Shown in pieces: positions 16,324 to 24,173 of a stretch of 28,987 nucleotides of DNA; the first letter of the stretch is position 1; every line of letters starts with the position of its first letter. The notes under the pieces were generated by a model. It made no database searches. It saw only the letters and a program-made list of their open reading frames with translations, and had not been told where the DNA came from. The translations under genes and the position numbers were made by a program. The DNA is from a virus, in the IMG/VR virus record IMGVR_UViG_3300043418_000050, positions 1 through 28,987 of that record; one strand, 5' to 3'.

Positions 16324-16756
16324 TGCTTCTCCATTTGACATTTCAGTTATCTTGGATATGCTGAGAAATTATCGTGAAAAAACTCCTTTACCATTTTTGA
16401 CAGAAGCGGATAATGCAGAGTACATCACACGATTGTTGACTGAATTGATGGCTGGTAAAGGTTTGGTTTTGTTGGCAGAAACTGACAAAATAATTGGAAT
16501 GTTGATTGCTGGCATCAATCCTAGTTTGTGGTCGCCAAAGCATTTCCTAATGACTGAAATGGCTTATTGGGTTGAGCCAGAAGCAAGGGGTAGCTCTGCG
16601 GGTTATCGTTTGTTGGCTGAGTACCAACAAAGAGGTTGTGAGTTGAAAATACAAGGTCGCATTTGCAATTTTGTAATCAGTAAAATGGTGAATAGTCCAG
16701 ACCTTCAGTATGATAGGTTTGGTTTCAAGAAACTAGAAGAATTTTGGGTGAGTTAA
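16304..16756 (+). CDS. GNAT-family acetyltransferase in tail module
   Basis: This 150-aa protein, starting MRPIIRDASPFDI at ATG 16304, has a GNAT layout. It has an N-terminal RDAS..DI strand-helix, a mid-strand LVLLAETDKIIGMLIAGI, and motif A around MAYWVEPEARGSSAGYRLL, where acetyl-CoA's pyrophosphate would bind (RGSSAG is a degenerate RxxGxG/A). The C-terminal FGFKKLEEFWV is the usual GNAT ending. It lies inside the tail-tip block between two structural genes, overlapping the first by 20 nt and ending 1 nt before the hub gene. The substrate is unknown; such genes recur at this place in other phages. An in-frame start at 16262 is less likely. Confidence 0.8.
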   Translation: MRPIIRDASPFDISVILDMLRNYREKTPLPFLTEADNAEYITRLLTELMAGKGLVLLAETDKIIGMLIAGINPSLWSPKHFLMTEMAYWVEPEARGSSAGYRLLAEYQQRGCELKIQGRICNFVISKMVNSPDLQYDRFGFKKLEEFWVS

Positions 16757-16757
16757 T

Positions 16758-19700
16758 ATGCCGGGTTCATTAATTGCAGGTTCGGTTTTTGGGCTTGTAG
16801 TTGCTGATGGCTTTGCCTATTACGCAACTGCTTTTGCCATCAACATGGTTGCTTCATCAATCATTGCAAAAGCGTTTGCGCCTGATTCAAATCAGAACTA
16901 TGCTGGAGATCAACAAAACCCCGGCAGTCGCTCACAAGTCGCCCCTAGTGGCTCCAATAAAGTGCCTGTTGTTTATGGCTCTGCTTATGTTGGTGGCATT
17001 GTTACTGATCTTTCCATTACTTCAGATAACCAACAGCTTTACTATATTTTGACTTTGGCTGAAGTTACAAACACAGAACAAGGTGGTTCCCCTGATACTT
17101 ACACATTTGGCAATGTGTATTTTGGCGGTAAGAAATGTGTTTTTGACCCTGTTGACCAATATAAAGTCACAGGTCTTTTGGATGAATCAACTGGTTTAAC
17201 AGATACAACTGTAGCTGGAAAGATTGAAATTTATCTGTATAAAAACGGGTCTAATTCTCCTGTTAATAGTACTTTTTCTGCTGTGTCCGTTATGAGTTCA
17301 TCGGGACTCGTATATCAATGGGACAGTAACAAATTGATGACCAATGTGGCTTTTGCAATTGTTAAGTTGACATATAGCAACACTGCAAATATTCATGGTC
17401 TTCAAGCAACTAAATTTCAAATTACCAATAGTCGATATAACCCCGGCGATTGTTTTCAAGACTATTTAACCTCTGAGCGTTATGGCGCTGCCATACCTCT
17501 AGAAAGCATTGACACAGCAAGTCTTAATTTGTTGAACACATACAGTAGCGGCATTTGTGTTTACACAGACTATAACGGCGGCGTAACAGGTCAAACACGA
17601 TTTAGATTTGATGGCACATTAGACACATCACAATCAATTATGACTAATCTTCAGATTATGTCTAGCTGTTGTGATTGTTTATTAAAATACAATGAAATAA
17701 CAGGAACTTGGGGCGTAATCGTTCAAGAGCCTGTTTATACAGCAGTTGCAAATTTAACTGATTCAGACATTATTTCTGGAATTCAAATTTCTCCAATTGA
17801 TATTGCTAGTAGCTTTAATATTGCTGAAGTTAAGTATCCAGACTCTACTTCTCAAGATTCATTTAACTCTGTCACATACGATTTGTCGGTAATCAATCCA
17901 TCATTGATGTACCCAAATGAACCTGTTAATAAACAATCAATCAATCTTCCACTTGTAAACAATAACGTAAGGGCGCAACTTCTTGCTAATCGTTTTTTAG
18001 AAAGTGCAAGAGAAGATTTGCAAGTTAAATTTACTGTAAATTTTATTGGTCTTCAATATGAGGCCGGTGATATTGTTACGGTATCAAACACAAATTATGG
18101 ATGGACTTCTAAACCATTCCGTATAAGTCAAGCAATTGAAAATTTTGGGTCTGATGGAACAATTACAGTCACTTTGACTTTGATGGAATACAACCCTGCT
18201 GTTTATGATGATGCCAACATCACTCAATTCAGTCCATCCCCTAATACTGGCATTGGTTCTCCATTAGCATTTGGAACAGTTCCTGCTCCTACTGTTTCTA
18301 ATTTACAGCCTTTAATTACCAATCCTTCTTTTGGTGTAAACATAACTTGTGCAAGTTCTGGAATTGTGCAATATGCTGAAGTTTGGTATTCAGCTTATTC
18401 AAACCCTACTGATGCTCAAAGGATTTTTGCTGGAACAACTACGATCAATCCAAGCGGTTCACCATTTGCGCCTAGTTCAAACATGGGCACTGTTACTTTA
18501 TCTAATATTCCAGCAGGAAATTGGTATTTTGCAGTAAGGATGGTTAACTCTTTAGGCTCTAGTAACTTTTCAGCGTCTTCCAGTGTTTTGCAATGGAGAC
18601 CAAGTACTTTCCAATATTCAAGTCAGTATTTAATTGTTGCTTATGCAACCAATATTACTGGTACAACAGGATTTTCTTCTTCTCCAACTAATGCAACTTA
18701 TTATGGGTTGTATAACTCTTCAAACTCTAATTTCTCAAACACGCCATCTGATTACACATGGTATTTAGCGCCTGTGGCTTTTGGAACAAGTGCGTATTTG
18801 CTATATTCCAACAGGACAGGCAGAAAATTTAGTTTCAGCACTGGCACTGCTGCTCAAGCATCTGGCACTGCGGCTTTTGTTCCAACTCAAACATCTATTT
18901 ACGACCCTTCAATTTGGAGTGGTTTACCAAGTGGAACAAACTATATTGATTTAGATGTTCGTACTGGTCAATTGATTGAAACAGGAACTACAAACATTGG
19001 TTCCGGTGAAATTGCTATTACAAACAACACAGATGGAAAAGTTGTTGCATCACTTTCTCAATTGTTGAATTTTGGTGCTGGTGTTCAAACGTTAACTGGT
19101 TCTGCTTCTTCAATCACCATTGATATATATGGTCGAGTGTTGGGTTTCTTAACCCCTGATGGTTTTTATTACACTCGTTATGATGCTGTTGCAACATCTG
19201 GTCAAACTGTATTTACACCAACAGCTAGACAAGCAAACTATATTACTGGAATGGATTTAGTTTTCCAGAATGGAACTTTGTTAGACACAACTGAATATAC
19301 AGAGAGTAGTACAACAGTTACATTGGGAACTGGAGCCACTGTGAATGACAGGATAACAATTCTTTCAATGAGAGCAATTAATCAAGGCATCACATTTACA
19401 GCATTAAATATTCAGGTGTCTTCCGTTGCAACAGCAACTGTGACATACACAAATCTTCCATATCAAAACGTGGTTGCTGGTGATGTTCATACGTTCCTAA
19501 ATACTGGAACTCCAACGCAATACACTGTGTCTTCATACAATGCGGCAACAAAACAAATTGTTTATACAGCTTCTGTAACTGGTGTTACTGCTGGTCAAAA
19601 CATTTATCTTTATAAAACCAACGGACAAAGTTACCGCGCATTTAGTCGATGGACTGCCACTTTGTCAGCATCTGCATCTTATACGCCTACAACATGGGCT

Positions 19701-20075
19701 ATTGATAGTGGCTATGAAAAACCATTCTTAAATGGTTCTTCTTTGAACGATCAAGATTACGACATTGTTTCTGGTGCATTAACAAACTTCCCTGCTTCTG
19801 CGACTGGAAATTTGACATTTATTCAGTTTACAGACAACAATTTAACAACTCCTATTGGTAATCAGTCAAGTATTGCAGTTAATACAGTTATTGGTCAATC
19901 CACATACAATTTCAACATGGACCAAAATGCTTTTGAGTTGTATAACAATGGAATGTTGCAAATCTTGACTTCTGATTACACAACTGCATCTGGCTCTTAT
20001 ACGTTAGGGACGGCTCCAACAAGCAGTCTAAACATTCTTCAACAAACAACATACAACCGTACAGGGGCAGCATAA
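16758..20075 (+). CDS. Central tail hub / tip attachment protein (gpJ-like)
   Basis: This 1105-aa protein, the largest in the window, is the likely central tail fibre/hub. The N-terminal part shows the gpJ-type opening: a hydrophobic start, then SRSQVAPSGSNKVPVVYGSAYVGG...DNQQLYYILTLAEV. After that come a phage_tail_3-like hub domain (about 200-470), fibronectin-like beta domains with PAGNWYFAVRMVNSLGSS (about 510-610), and C-terminal beta-rich modules rich in Thr/Ser/Asn that probably bind host surface. The ATG is 1 nt after the GNAT stop. TAATG couples it to the next, receptor-binding-type gene. A single frame is maintained throughout. Confidence 0.9.
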   Translation: MPGSLIAGSVFGLVVADGFAYYATAFAINMVASSIIAKAFAPDSNQNYAGDQQNPGSRSQVAPSGSNKVPVVYGSAYVGGIVTDLSITSDNQQLYYILTLAEVTNTEQGGSPDTYTFGNVYFGGKKCVFDPVDQYKVTGLLDESTGLTDTTVAGKIEIYLYKNGSNSPVNSTFSAVSVMSSSGLVYQWDSNKLMTNVAFAIVKLTYSNTANIHGLQATKFQITNSRYNPGDCFQDYLTSERYGAAIPLESIDTASLNLLNTYSSGICVYTDYNGGVTGQTRFRFDGTLDTSQSIMTNLQIMSSCCDCLLKYNEITGTWGVIVQEPVYTAVANLTDSDIISGIQISPIDIASSFNIAEVKYPDSTSQDSFNSVTYDLSVINPSLMYPNEPVNKQSINLPLVNNNVRAQLLANRFLESAREDLQVKFTVNFIGLQYEAGDIVTVSNTNYGWTSKPFRISQAIENFGSDGTITVTLTLMEYNPAVYDDANITQFSPSPNTGIGSPLAFGTVPAPTVSNLQPLITNPSFGVNITCASSGIVQYAEVWYSAYSNPTDAQRIFAGTTTINPSGSPFAPSSNMGTVTLSNIPAGNWYFAVRMVNSLGSSNFSASSSVLQWRPSTFQYSSQYLIVAYATNITGTTGFSSSPTNATYYGLYNSSNSNFSNTPSDYTWYLAPVAFGTSAYLLYSNRTGRKFSFSTGTAAQASGTAAFVPTQTSIYDPSIWSGLPSGTNYIDLDVRTGQLIETGTTNIGSGEIAITNNTDGKVVASLSQLLNFGAGVQTLTGSASSITIDIYGRVLGFLTPDGFYYTRYDAVATSGQTVFTPTARQANYITGMDLVFQNGTLLDTTEYTESSTTVTLGTGATVNDRITILSMRAINQGITFTALNIQVSSVATATVTYTNLPYQNVVAGDVHTFLNTGTPTQYTVSSYNAATKQIVYTASVTGVTAGQNIYLYKTNGQSYRAFSRWTATLSASASYTPTTWAIDSGYEKPFLNGSSLNDQDYDIVSGALTNFPASATGNLTFIQFTDNNLTTPIGNQSSIAVNTVIGQSTYNFNMDQNAFELYNNGMLQILTSDYTTASGSYTLGTAPTSSLNILQQTTYNRTGAA

Positions 20076-20857
20076 TGACTCAATCGTTTAATTTAGCTTT
20101 ATTTGCTAACAATTTGAATTCATCTGGTCAGGTTAATGCTGACAATGCGATTTACAACACTGTTAACGTAGCTAACGGTGGAACTAACCTTTCATCAATT
20201 CCTTCAAACGGTCAATTACTGATTGGCAATGGTAGCGGTTATTCACTAGCTAATTTGACATCAGGAACTGGTGTTTCTATTACCAATGCTGCTGGAGCAA
20301 TTACTATTGCAAGTGCAGTCTCAAGCGGTTCTGGAGGTCAGGTATTTACAACGGCTGGAACATTTACTATTCCATCAAACATTACTTCATTAAAGATAAC
20401 TTTGATTGGTGGTGGTGGTGGCAGTGGTGGTGCTTTGGGTTTAGGGATTGTTCCAGATAACATTGCAACTACAAGTGGAAATGGTGGTATTGGCGGTGCA
20501 ACCATTAAATTTTTAACAGGTTTAACACCCGGCTCAACATTAACAGTTGCCGTTGGTGCGGCAGGTGCTGCTGGTACAAGTTCAGGCAATGGCGGCACAG
20601 GCGGAACATCTAGCGTTGCAAGTGGAACGCAAACAATCACAACAATTTCTGCTAATGGTGGTGTTGGTTCTTTGTATAGAAATTCTGGTGGTAATGGTAC
20701 TGCTGGTGCAGCAGGCGCAACAACAAACGGTTCTATTGCTTCATCTTTAATTTTTGGTTTTTACGGCACTTCTGGTGCTGGCGTTTCTTCACAAGACTCT
20801 AGCTCTCCTACTGCTGGTCAAGCTGGTCAAGCGGGTGTTGTTGTTTTTGAGTGGTAA
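20075..20857 (+). CDS. Glycine-rich putative receptor-binding protein
   Basis: This 260-aa protein has two parts. Residues 1-88 carry fibre-attachment motifs (NGGTNLSSIPSNGQLLIGNG, then LTSGTGVSITNAAGAITIA). Residues about 90-260 form a glycine-rich domain opening VFTTAGTFTIPSNITSLKITLIGGGGGSGG and ending AGQAGVVVFEW, the pattern of the Gly_rich_2 family. Some such domains in T4-like adhesins (gp38) form polyglycine sandwiches whose loops decide host range. It is coupled to the hub gene by TAATG and is the last structural gene before lysis. Host specificity is therefore inferred to sit here. Confidence 0.8.
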   Translation: MTQSFNLALFANNLNSSGQVNADNAIYNTVNVANGGTNLSSIPSNGQLLIGNGSGYSLANLTSGTGVSITNAAGAITIASAVSSGSGGQVFTTAGTFTIPSNITSLKITLIGGGGGSGGALGLGIVPDNIATTSGNGGIGGATIKFLTGLTPGSTLTVAVGAAGAAGTSSGNGGTGGTSSVASGTQTITTISANGGVGSLYRNSGGNGTAGAAGATTNGSIASSLIFGFYGTSGAGVSSQDSSSPTAGQAGQAGVVVFEW

Positions 20858-20915
20858 TTAAAACTTTAATTAGGGTAGTTGTAAAATCAATTACTCTAAA
20901 ACATTAGGACTTGAA

Positions 20916-21092
20916 ATGGCTACGATTGATTCAACAGATGCTCGTTTAAATTCTCACGAAGCGGTTTGTGCAGAACGATATGAGCAAATTAACGCTCGAC
21001 TTAAACGCATTGAATCAATTATTATGAAAGCATCTGCTGTAATGCTCATAAGCATGACGGGTGTAATCTTCACATTCCTACTGCATAAGTAA
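20916..21092 (+). CDS. Small single-TM protein (XhlA-like)
   Basis: This 58-aa protein has AGGA six nt before ATG 20916. The N-terminal 37 residues are a charged helix (AERYEQINARLKRIESI), followed by one hydrophobic segment (about 38-56, AVMLISMTGVIFTFLL) and HK at the end. The layout, a coiled-coil-like helix plus a C-terminal TM, matches haemolysin XhlA-type proteins that accompany holins. The stop overlaps an ATG at 21092 and directly precedes the GTG of the next gene. It is the first gene of the lysis cassette. A lysis role is inferred from layout and place. Confidence 0.7.
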   Translation: MATIDSTDARLNSHEAVCAERYEQINARLKRIESIIMKASAVMLISMTGVIFTFLLHK

Positions 21093-21093
21093 T

Positions 21094-21798
21094 GTGGACC
21101 CTTTTACCGCTATTGCCGCTTTACGAGCCGCTTATAGTGGTATTCAGTACTGTTGCCAAGCCTTGGGCGAAGGTAAAGTTGAAGTTCAACGCATCAAAAA
21201 GGCTGTTGAAGACGCAAAAGAAATTGCAGAAGACGTTAGTGGAATTTGGTCCACTATCAAAAGTTTGTTTAGTGGAGCGCCAAAGCAAAAAGAGACTCCA
21301 CAAACAGATTTATCACGCACAGCGACTCCACAAAAAGACGAATACACAGATCACATCCCTGATGAGGATGAGATTGTTCAACAGTTTGTCAAGCACTTGG
21401 GTGTGTTCTTCAAGAACCATCACGACCTTGTTGAGTACACCGAAAAACGTTATCAAGAAGTCTTTGCAAGCGCTAACCCTGACCAAACACAAATCCTTGA
21501 ACTGACAACGCTTCAAGCAGAAGTTGATAGCGCTTACATGAAGTTAAGCGAAACAATGCGAGTTAGAGCGCCAGCACAACTTGGACCTATTTGGACTAAG
21601 TTCAATGAGATGAACAAAAAGGTTTCTAAAGAGCGTGCTGCAAGAAAAGAACGAGACAGAATAAAAAAACAACAAGACAATTCAAAGCGTGATGAAGAAT
21701 ATATAAACAGAGTTGAGTTAGGAATGGGATTGTTTGTAACAATGCTGTTTCTATTGGAGTTGTGGGCGATATGGATAAATTTATTTATCGTGGAATGA
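21094..21798 (+). CDS. Membrane-anchored coiled-coil protein of lysis module
   Basis: This 234-aa protein starts at GTG 21094, directly after the previous stop (MDPFTAIAALRAAYSGIQ). It has an N-terminal helical segment with CC at about 19-20, a long charged middle (EYTEKRYQEV, then KVSKERAARKERDRIKKQQ) that would form coiled coil, and a C-terminal hydrophobic anchor (about 212-230, MGLFVTMLFLLELWAIWI). An overlapping frame from ATG 21092 is rejected for poor composition. Such genes appear between fibre and holin genes in related phages. A lysis, spanin-like or superinfection role is possible, but I recognise no domain. Confidence 0.65.
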   Translation: MDPFTAIAALRAAYSGIQYCCQALGEGKVEVQRIKKAVEDAKEIAEDVSGIWSTIKSLFSGAPKQKETPQTDLSRTATPQKDEYTDHIPDEDEIVQQFVKHLGVFFKNHHDLVEYTEKRYQEVFASANPDQTQILELTTLQAEVDSAYMKLSETMRVRAPAQLGPIWTKFNEMNKKVSKERAARKERDRIKKQQDNSKRDEEYINRVELGMGLFVTMLFLLELWAIWINLFIVE

Positions 21799-21956
21799 TA
21801 ATTCTGGCCTGTTTAATTCTTGCGGTTGTTTTGACATTTACACCTGTTCTTTTGAAGATGTACATGGACACCAGAAAATCCGAGATGAGAATGGAACGTA
21901 AATTTAAAGACTTTGAACAAAAACTTGAGAAACTTGAAAGGAAGAAAGATGAATGA
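21771..21956 (+). CDS. Small N-terminal-TM coiled-coil protein
   Basis: This 61-aa protein starts at ATG 21771, with GGAG (21756-21759) upstream; an in-frame GTG at 21762 is too close to that site. Residues 7-29 are a strong TM segment (GMIILACLILAVVLTFTPVLL). The rest is a highly charged helix (DTRKSEMRMERKFKDFEQKLEKLERKK). The N-in TM plus coiled coil recalls inner-membrane spanins (Rz), but it is very short for that family. It overlaps both neighbours (28 nt and 8 nt). The function is inferred from topology only. Confidence 0.62.
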   Translation: MDKFIYRGMIILACLILAVVLTFTPVLLKMYMDTRKSEMRMERKFKDFEQKLEKLERKKDE

Positions 21957-22404
21957 TTTACTTAATCTTCTTAAAGGTGTTGCGCCTACTCTTGCTACTG
22001 CTGTGGCTGGTCCTCTTGGCGGGGCTGCTGTGTCTGCTCTTGCTTCCAAGTTTGGTGTGTCTGACTCTGTGGAATCTGTTGCCAAAGCTATCGCAGGAAA
22101 TCCAGAAGCAACAGCGAAATTGCAAGAAATGGAATTAGAGTTTTACAAAGCAGAGCAAGGAAACCTCACAGAGCGATTAAAAGCAGATATGGCATCTGAC
22201 TCTTGGTTGTCAAAAAACATTCGCCCTATGGTGCTAATATTCCTTTTGGTAGCATATAGTGGTTTTGCTGTAGCTTCAATCTTTGGCTTAGAGACTCGTG
22301 GGGCTTACGTTGAGTTATTGGGTCAATGGGGAATGCTTGTTATGAGTTTTTATTTTGGTGGTCGAACAATGGAAAAAATTGCAGATAAGGTAGGTAAAAA
22401 ATGA
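21949..22404 (+). CDS. Three-TM holin family protein
   Basis: This 151-aa protein has the layout of the 3TM holin family seen in gene transfer agents and many phages (GTA_holin_3TM). It has an Ala/Gly-rich N-terminal hydrophobic helix (about 10-32), an amphipathic linker (ATAKLQEMELEFYKAEQ), then SWLSKNIRPMVLIFLLVAYSG (TM, about 91-112), and a last TM with MLVMSFYFGGRTMEKIADK. The RP before the second TM and the YFGGRT..EK ending are characteristic. It would form the pore that lets the endolysin reach the periplasm. AAAGGAAG (21937-21944) is the ribosome binding site, and the stop overlaps the next ATG by ATGA. Confidence 0.8.
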   Translation: MNDLLNLLKGVAPTLATAVAGPLGGAAVSALASKFGVSDSVESVAKAIAGNPEATAKLQEMELEFYKAEQGNLTERLKADMASDSWLSKNIRPMVLIFLLVAYSGFAVASIFGLETRGAYVELLGQWGMLVMSFYFGGRTMEKIADKVGKK

Positions 22405-22646
22405 ATGACTTTCAACAATCAATAATTTCAATTGCAAGAGTGATGGCATATACATTGTGTTTTGTCATTATTGCAATGACATTAAGTTTGCTTGGTGGAC
22501 TGTTTATGCCAAACAGCGTAATTGATAACAAAGACATTTTCCCAATCATTGCTCCAGCTTTCAGCACCATTATTGGCGGCTTTATTGGTTGGTTGGCTGC
22601 TATCAAAATCAATAATGCAATTGAAGACAAGATCGATGCAGATTAA
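22401..22646 (+). CDS. Small two-TM protein, possible second holin/antiholin
   Basis: This 81-aa protein with two hydrophobic segments (about 12-35 and 47-67: ARVMAYTLCFVIIAMTLSLLGG and IIAPAFSTIIGGFIGWLAA) is separated by a polar turn. It is coupled by ATGA to the 3TM holin gene. Topology and place fit a second holin or an antiholin that tunes lysis time. The last 11 nt overlap the endonuclease gene. The family is not recognised; a role in lysis is inferred. Confidence 0.68.
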   Translation: MNDFQQSIISIARVMAYTLCFVIIAMTLSLLGGLFMPNSVIDNKDIFPIIAPAFSTIIGGFIGWLAAIKINNAIEDKIDAD

Positions 22647-23235
22647 ACACGGAGACACAAGACAAGATGGATTTCGTTTTTCTGGATATACAAAAAGCGG
22701 TAAAGAACATTGGTTGAGTCCAACGGTCTGGGCTAAAAGGTATTATTCCACCATGACTTTTGAAGATAAAGAAAAAGCTAAAAAGAAAGCAAGAGAATAT
22801 TACGCAAGAAACTCAGAAAAACAAAAATTGCACACAAAAAAATGGAGAGAAAAAAATCCTGAAAAAGTAAAACAACAAAAAGATGCTTGGTTGCAAGTGC
22901 CTATTAATAGAATAAAAAACAATTTGTGCATGAGAAAACAATATGCAGAAGAAAATGATATTGAATTTTCTATAGAAATCAATGATTTATTGCCTTTGCC
23001 GCAATATTGCCCAGTTTTTGGTATTAAATTAAATTATCAAGGAAACAAAGGGCAAAAAGGTTTTGTAGATGATTCTCCATCAATTGACAAAATTGACCCA
23101 AAAAAAGGCTACGTCAAAGGAAATGTCCAAATAATTTCTTGGCGTGCTAATCGCATAAAATCCGATTCAACAATCCAAGAACTTGAAACCCTTGTTATGT
23201 TTTTGAAAGGAAATAAAATTGCAGATCACGCCTAA
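22636..23235 (+). CDS. HNH-like endonuclease, probable homing endonuclease
   Basis: This 199-aa protein looks like a free-standing phage endonuclease. Residues about 40-85 are lysine-rich repeats (EYYARNSEKQKLHTKKW, then REKNPEKVKQ), common N-terminal DNA-binding repeats of homing-type enzymes. Residues 124-175 hold the HNH-like core: CPVFGIKL (C125), SPSIDKIDP (D151, D154), GYVKGNVQIIS (N163) and the terminal N172. The ORF is A-rich compared with its neighbours, suggesting separate origin. It sits between holin and endolysin, overlapping them by 11 and 17 nt. The start is ATG 22636; earlier in-frame starts lie inside the holin-like gene. Confidence 0.82.
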   Translation: MQIKHGDTRQDGFRFSGYTKSGKEHWLSPTVWAKRYYSTMTFEDKEKAKKKAREYYARNSEKQKLHTKKWREKNPEKVKQQKDAWLQVPINRIKNNLCMRKQYAEENDIEFSIEINDLLPLPQYCPVFGIKLNYQGNKGQKGFVDDSPSIDKIDPKKGYVKGNVQIISWRANRIKSDSTIQELETLVMFLKGNKIADHA

Positions 23236-23686
23236 TTTTTCTTACGAAGAGTTGGTCCACACCGACCGCCGTGAGTTAGATAACACTCCAACCAATGCAG
23301 AAAAGTGCATCGTAGACGGCAAAGAAGTCTTGATTGATGCTGTGGCTAACCTACCTCGTTTAGCAAACTTTCTTGAGCAAGTAAAGGCTTTGCTTGGTGG
23401 TAAACCAATTATGGTTAATTCGGCATTTCGATCTGAGGAGGTGAATAGTGCTGTTGGGTCAAAGAATACAAGCGACCATCGTCGTGGATGTGCTGCTGAT
23501 ATTCGTGTGCCGGGTATGACTCCTGATGAAGTAACCAAGGCCATCATTAACAGTGGGTTGCCCTATCAACAAATCATTCGAGAGTTTGACAGGTGGACCC
23601 ATGTGGCAATTACCACCAATGAAAGCGATGTTCCAAAGAAGTCCAAGCTAATCATTGATAAGCAAGGCACAAGACCTTACGCTTAA
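23219..23686 (+). CDS. Endolysin, peptidase M15 (VanY/L-Ala-D-Glu type)
   Basis: This 155-aa zinc peptidase probably cuts peptidoglycan cross-link peptides. The metal-binding motif is SAFRSEEVNSAVG followed by SDHRRGCAADIRV (H87, D94), and the second zinc histidine lies in WTHVAI (H128) with a likely catalytic E122 nearby. The layout matches Peptidase_M15_3. No signal peptide is present, consistent with holin-dependent export. The start is TTG at 23219 with a perfect AAAGGA seven nt upstream, all inside the end of the endonuclease gene. The 3' end overlaps a small convergent gene by 4 nt. Confidence 0.92.
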   Translation: MQITPNFSYEELVHTDRRELDNTPTNAEKCIVDGKEVLIDAVANLPRLANFLEQVKALLGGKPIMVNSAFRSEEVNSAVGSKNTSDHRRGCAADIRVPGMTPDEVTKAIINSGLPYQQIIREFDRWTHVAITTNESDVPKKSKLIIDKQGTRPYA

Positions 23687-23781
23687 TCCATCCATAAAAG
23701 GGCTACAACCACAAAACACAAAGCAATTCCAAGCAACACTCCTATCAAGAGTATGCAAATTATTGCGGCAATGTTTGACAT
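23683..23781 (-). CDS. Tiny membrane protein (32 aa)
   Basis: On the - strand an ATG at 23781 opens a 32-codon ORF (MSNIAAIICILLIGV... ending ALLWMD) that is one uninterrupted hydrophobic helix. AAAAGGG stands 7 nt before the ATG, a near-ideal ribosome binding site. The gene follows the 23797-24048 gene by 15 nt, so it is the last gene of the leftward operon. It overlaps the end of the endolysin gene by 4 nt on the other strand. The nine bases covering the ribosome binding site are complementary to nine bases near the gene's own 3' end. Function is unknown; its size and topology recall small phage membrane modulators. Confidence 0.6.
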   Translation of the reverse strand: MSNIAAIICILLIGVLLGIALCFVVVALLWMD

Positions 23782-23796
23782 GGTTAAGCCCTTTTG

Positions 23797-24048
23797 TTAA
23801 CTGTTCAATGTTTTTGATTGCTTCTTTATTTCACCTTCAAAACTAATCTTTGAACAATCCAATACGATTGATTTAGAAGGTTGTCTAGTTGGCAAAGAAA
23901 CATGACTTTTTGCTCTAACTAACTTTTTTTTGTTTTTGTGCCATTCTTCAACTTTAGGCCAAACAGAAAGATCAGCAATTACGGTTTTTATGGTTTCATC
24001 ATTTTTGGTCTTTTTTGATCTGGACTGTTTTTCATTTGAATGAAGCAT
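23797..24048 (-). CDS. Small basic protein, leftward operon
   Basis: This 83-aa, lysine-rich protein starts at 24048 behind AAGGTG (7 nt spacer). The end of the protein (SLPTRQPSKSIVLDCSKISFEGE) looks more ordered than the start. The first 61 nt overlap the gene before it in another frame. It has no recognisable domain or membrane segment. It could be a real small phage protein, or a piece of a longer protein interrupted by frame changes, since this ORF is in the same frame as the 24076-24267 gene. Confidence 0.5.
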   Translation of the reverse strand: MLHSNEKQSRSKKTKNDETIKTVIADLSVWPKVEEWHKNKKKLVRAKSHVSLPTRQPSKSIVLDCSKISFEGEIKKQSKTLNS

Positions 24049-24173
24049 GGTTCAACACCTTTTTCTCTTTGTTTATCAACCCATTTGGTCATTTTGTTTT
24101 GATGGGTTTTCTGCTTTTGCAACTCCATCGCAAGGCTTGGTTTCGTGAAGTCGATTGTGAATGCGTTTGTCAT
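23988..24173 (-). CDS. Small hypothetical protein nested between two ORFs
   Basis: This 61-aa protein starts at ATG 24173, with GGGA six nt upstream. It begins MTNAFTIDFTKPSLAMELQ and continues as a charged helix (KMTKWVDKQREKGVEP). It overlaps the upstream gene by 98 nt and the downstream gene by 61 nt in different frames. Overlap on both sides is unusual even here. The start and its SD are credible, but a frameshift connecting the ORFs, or an assembly error, are alternatives. No function is assigned. Confidence 0.42.
   Translation of the reverse strand: MTNAFTIDFTKPSLAMELQKQKTHQNKMTKWVDKQREKGVEPCFIQMKNSPDQKRPKMMKP

Noticed and set aside
20338-20640. 100-codon - strand frame opposite the glycine-rich domain
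   Set aside because: It is the proline-rich reverse complement of Gly codons (GGN to NCC), an expected artefact.
20855-20872. AT-only palindrome TAATTAAA-AC-TTTAATTA after the glycine-rich gene
   Set aside because: The stem is purely A/T with almost no loop and no T-run, so it is too weak to call a terminator.
21092-21505. 137-codon frame starting with ATG at 21092
   Set aside because: It overlaps the GTG-started 21094 gene almost entirely. Its product is irregular, while the 21094 frame has coiled coil and TM features and runs on to 21798.
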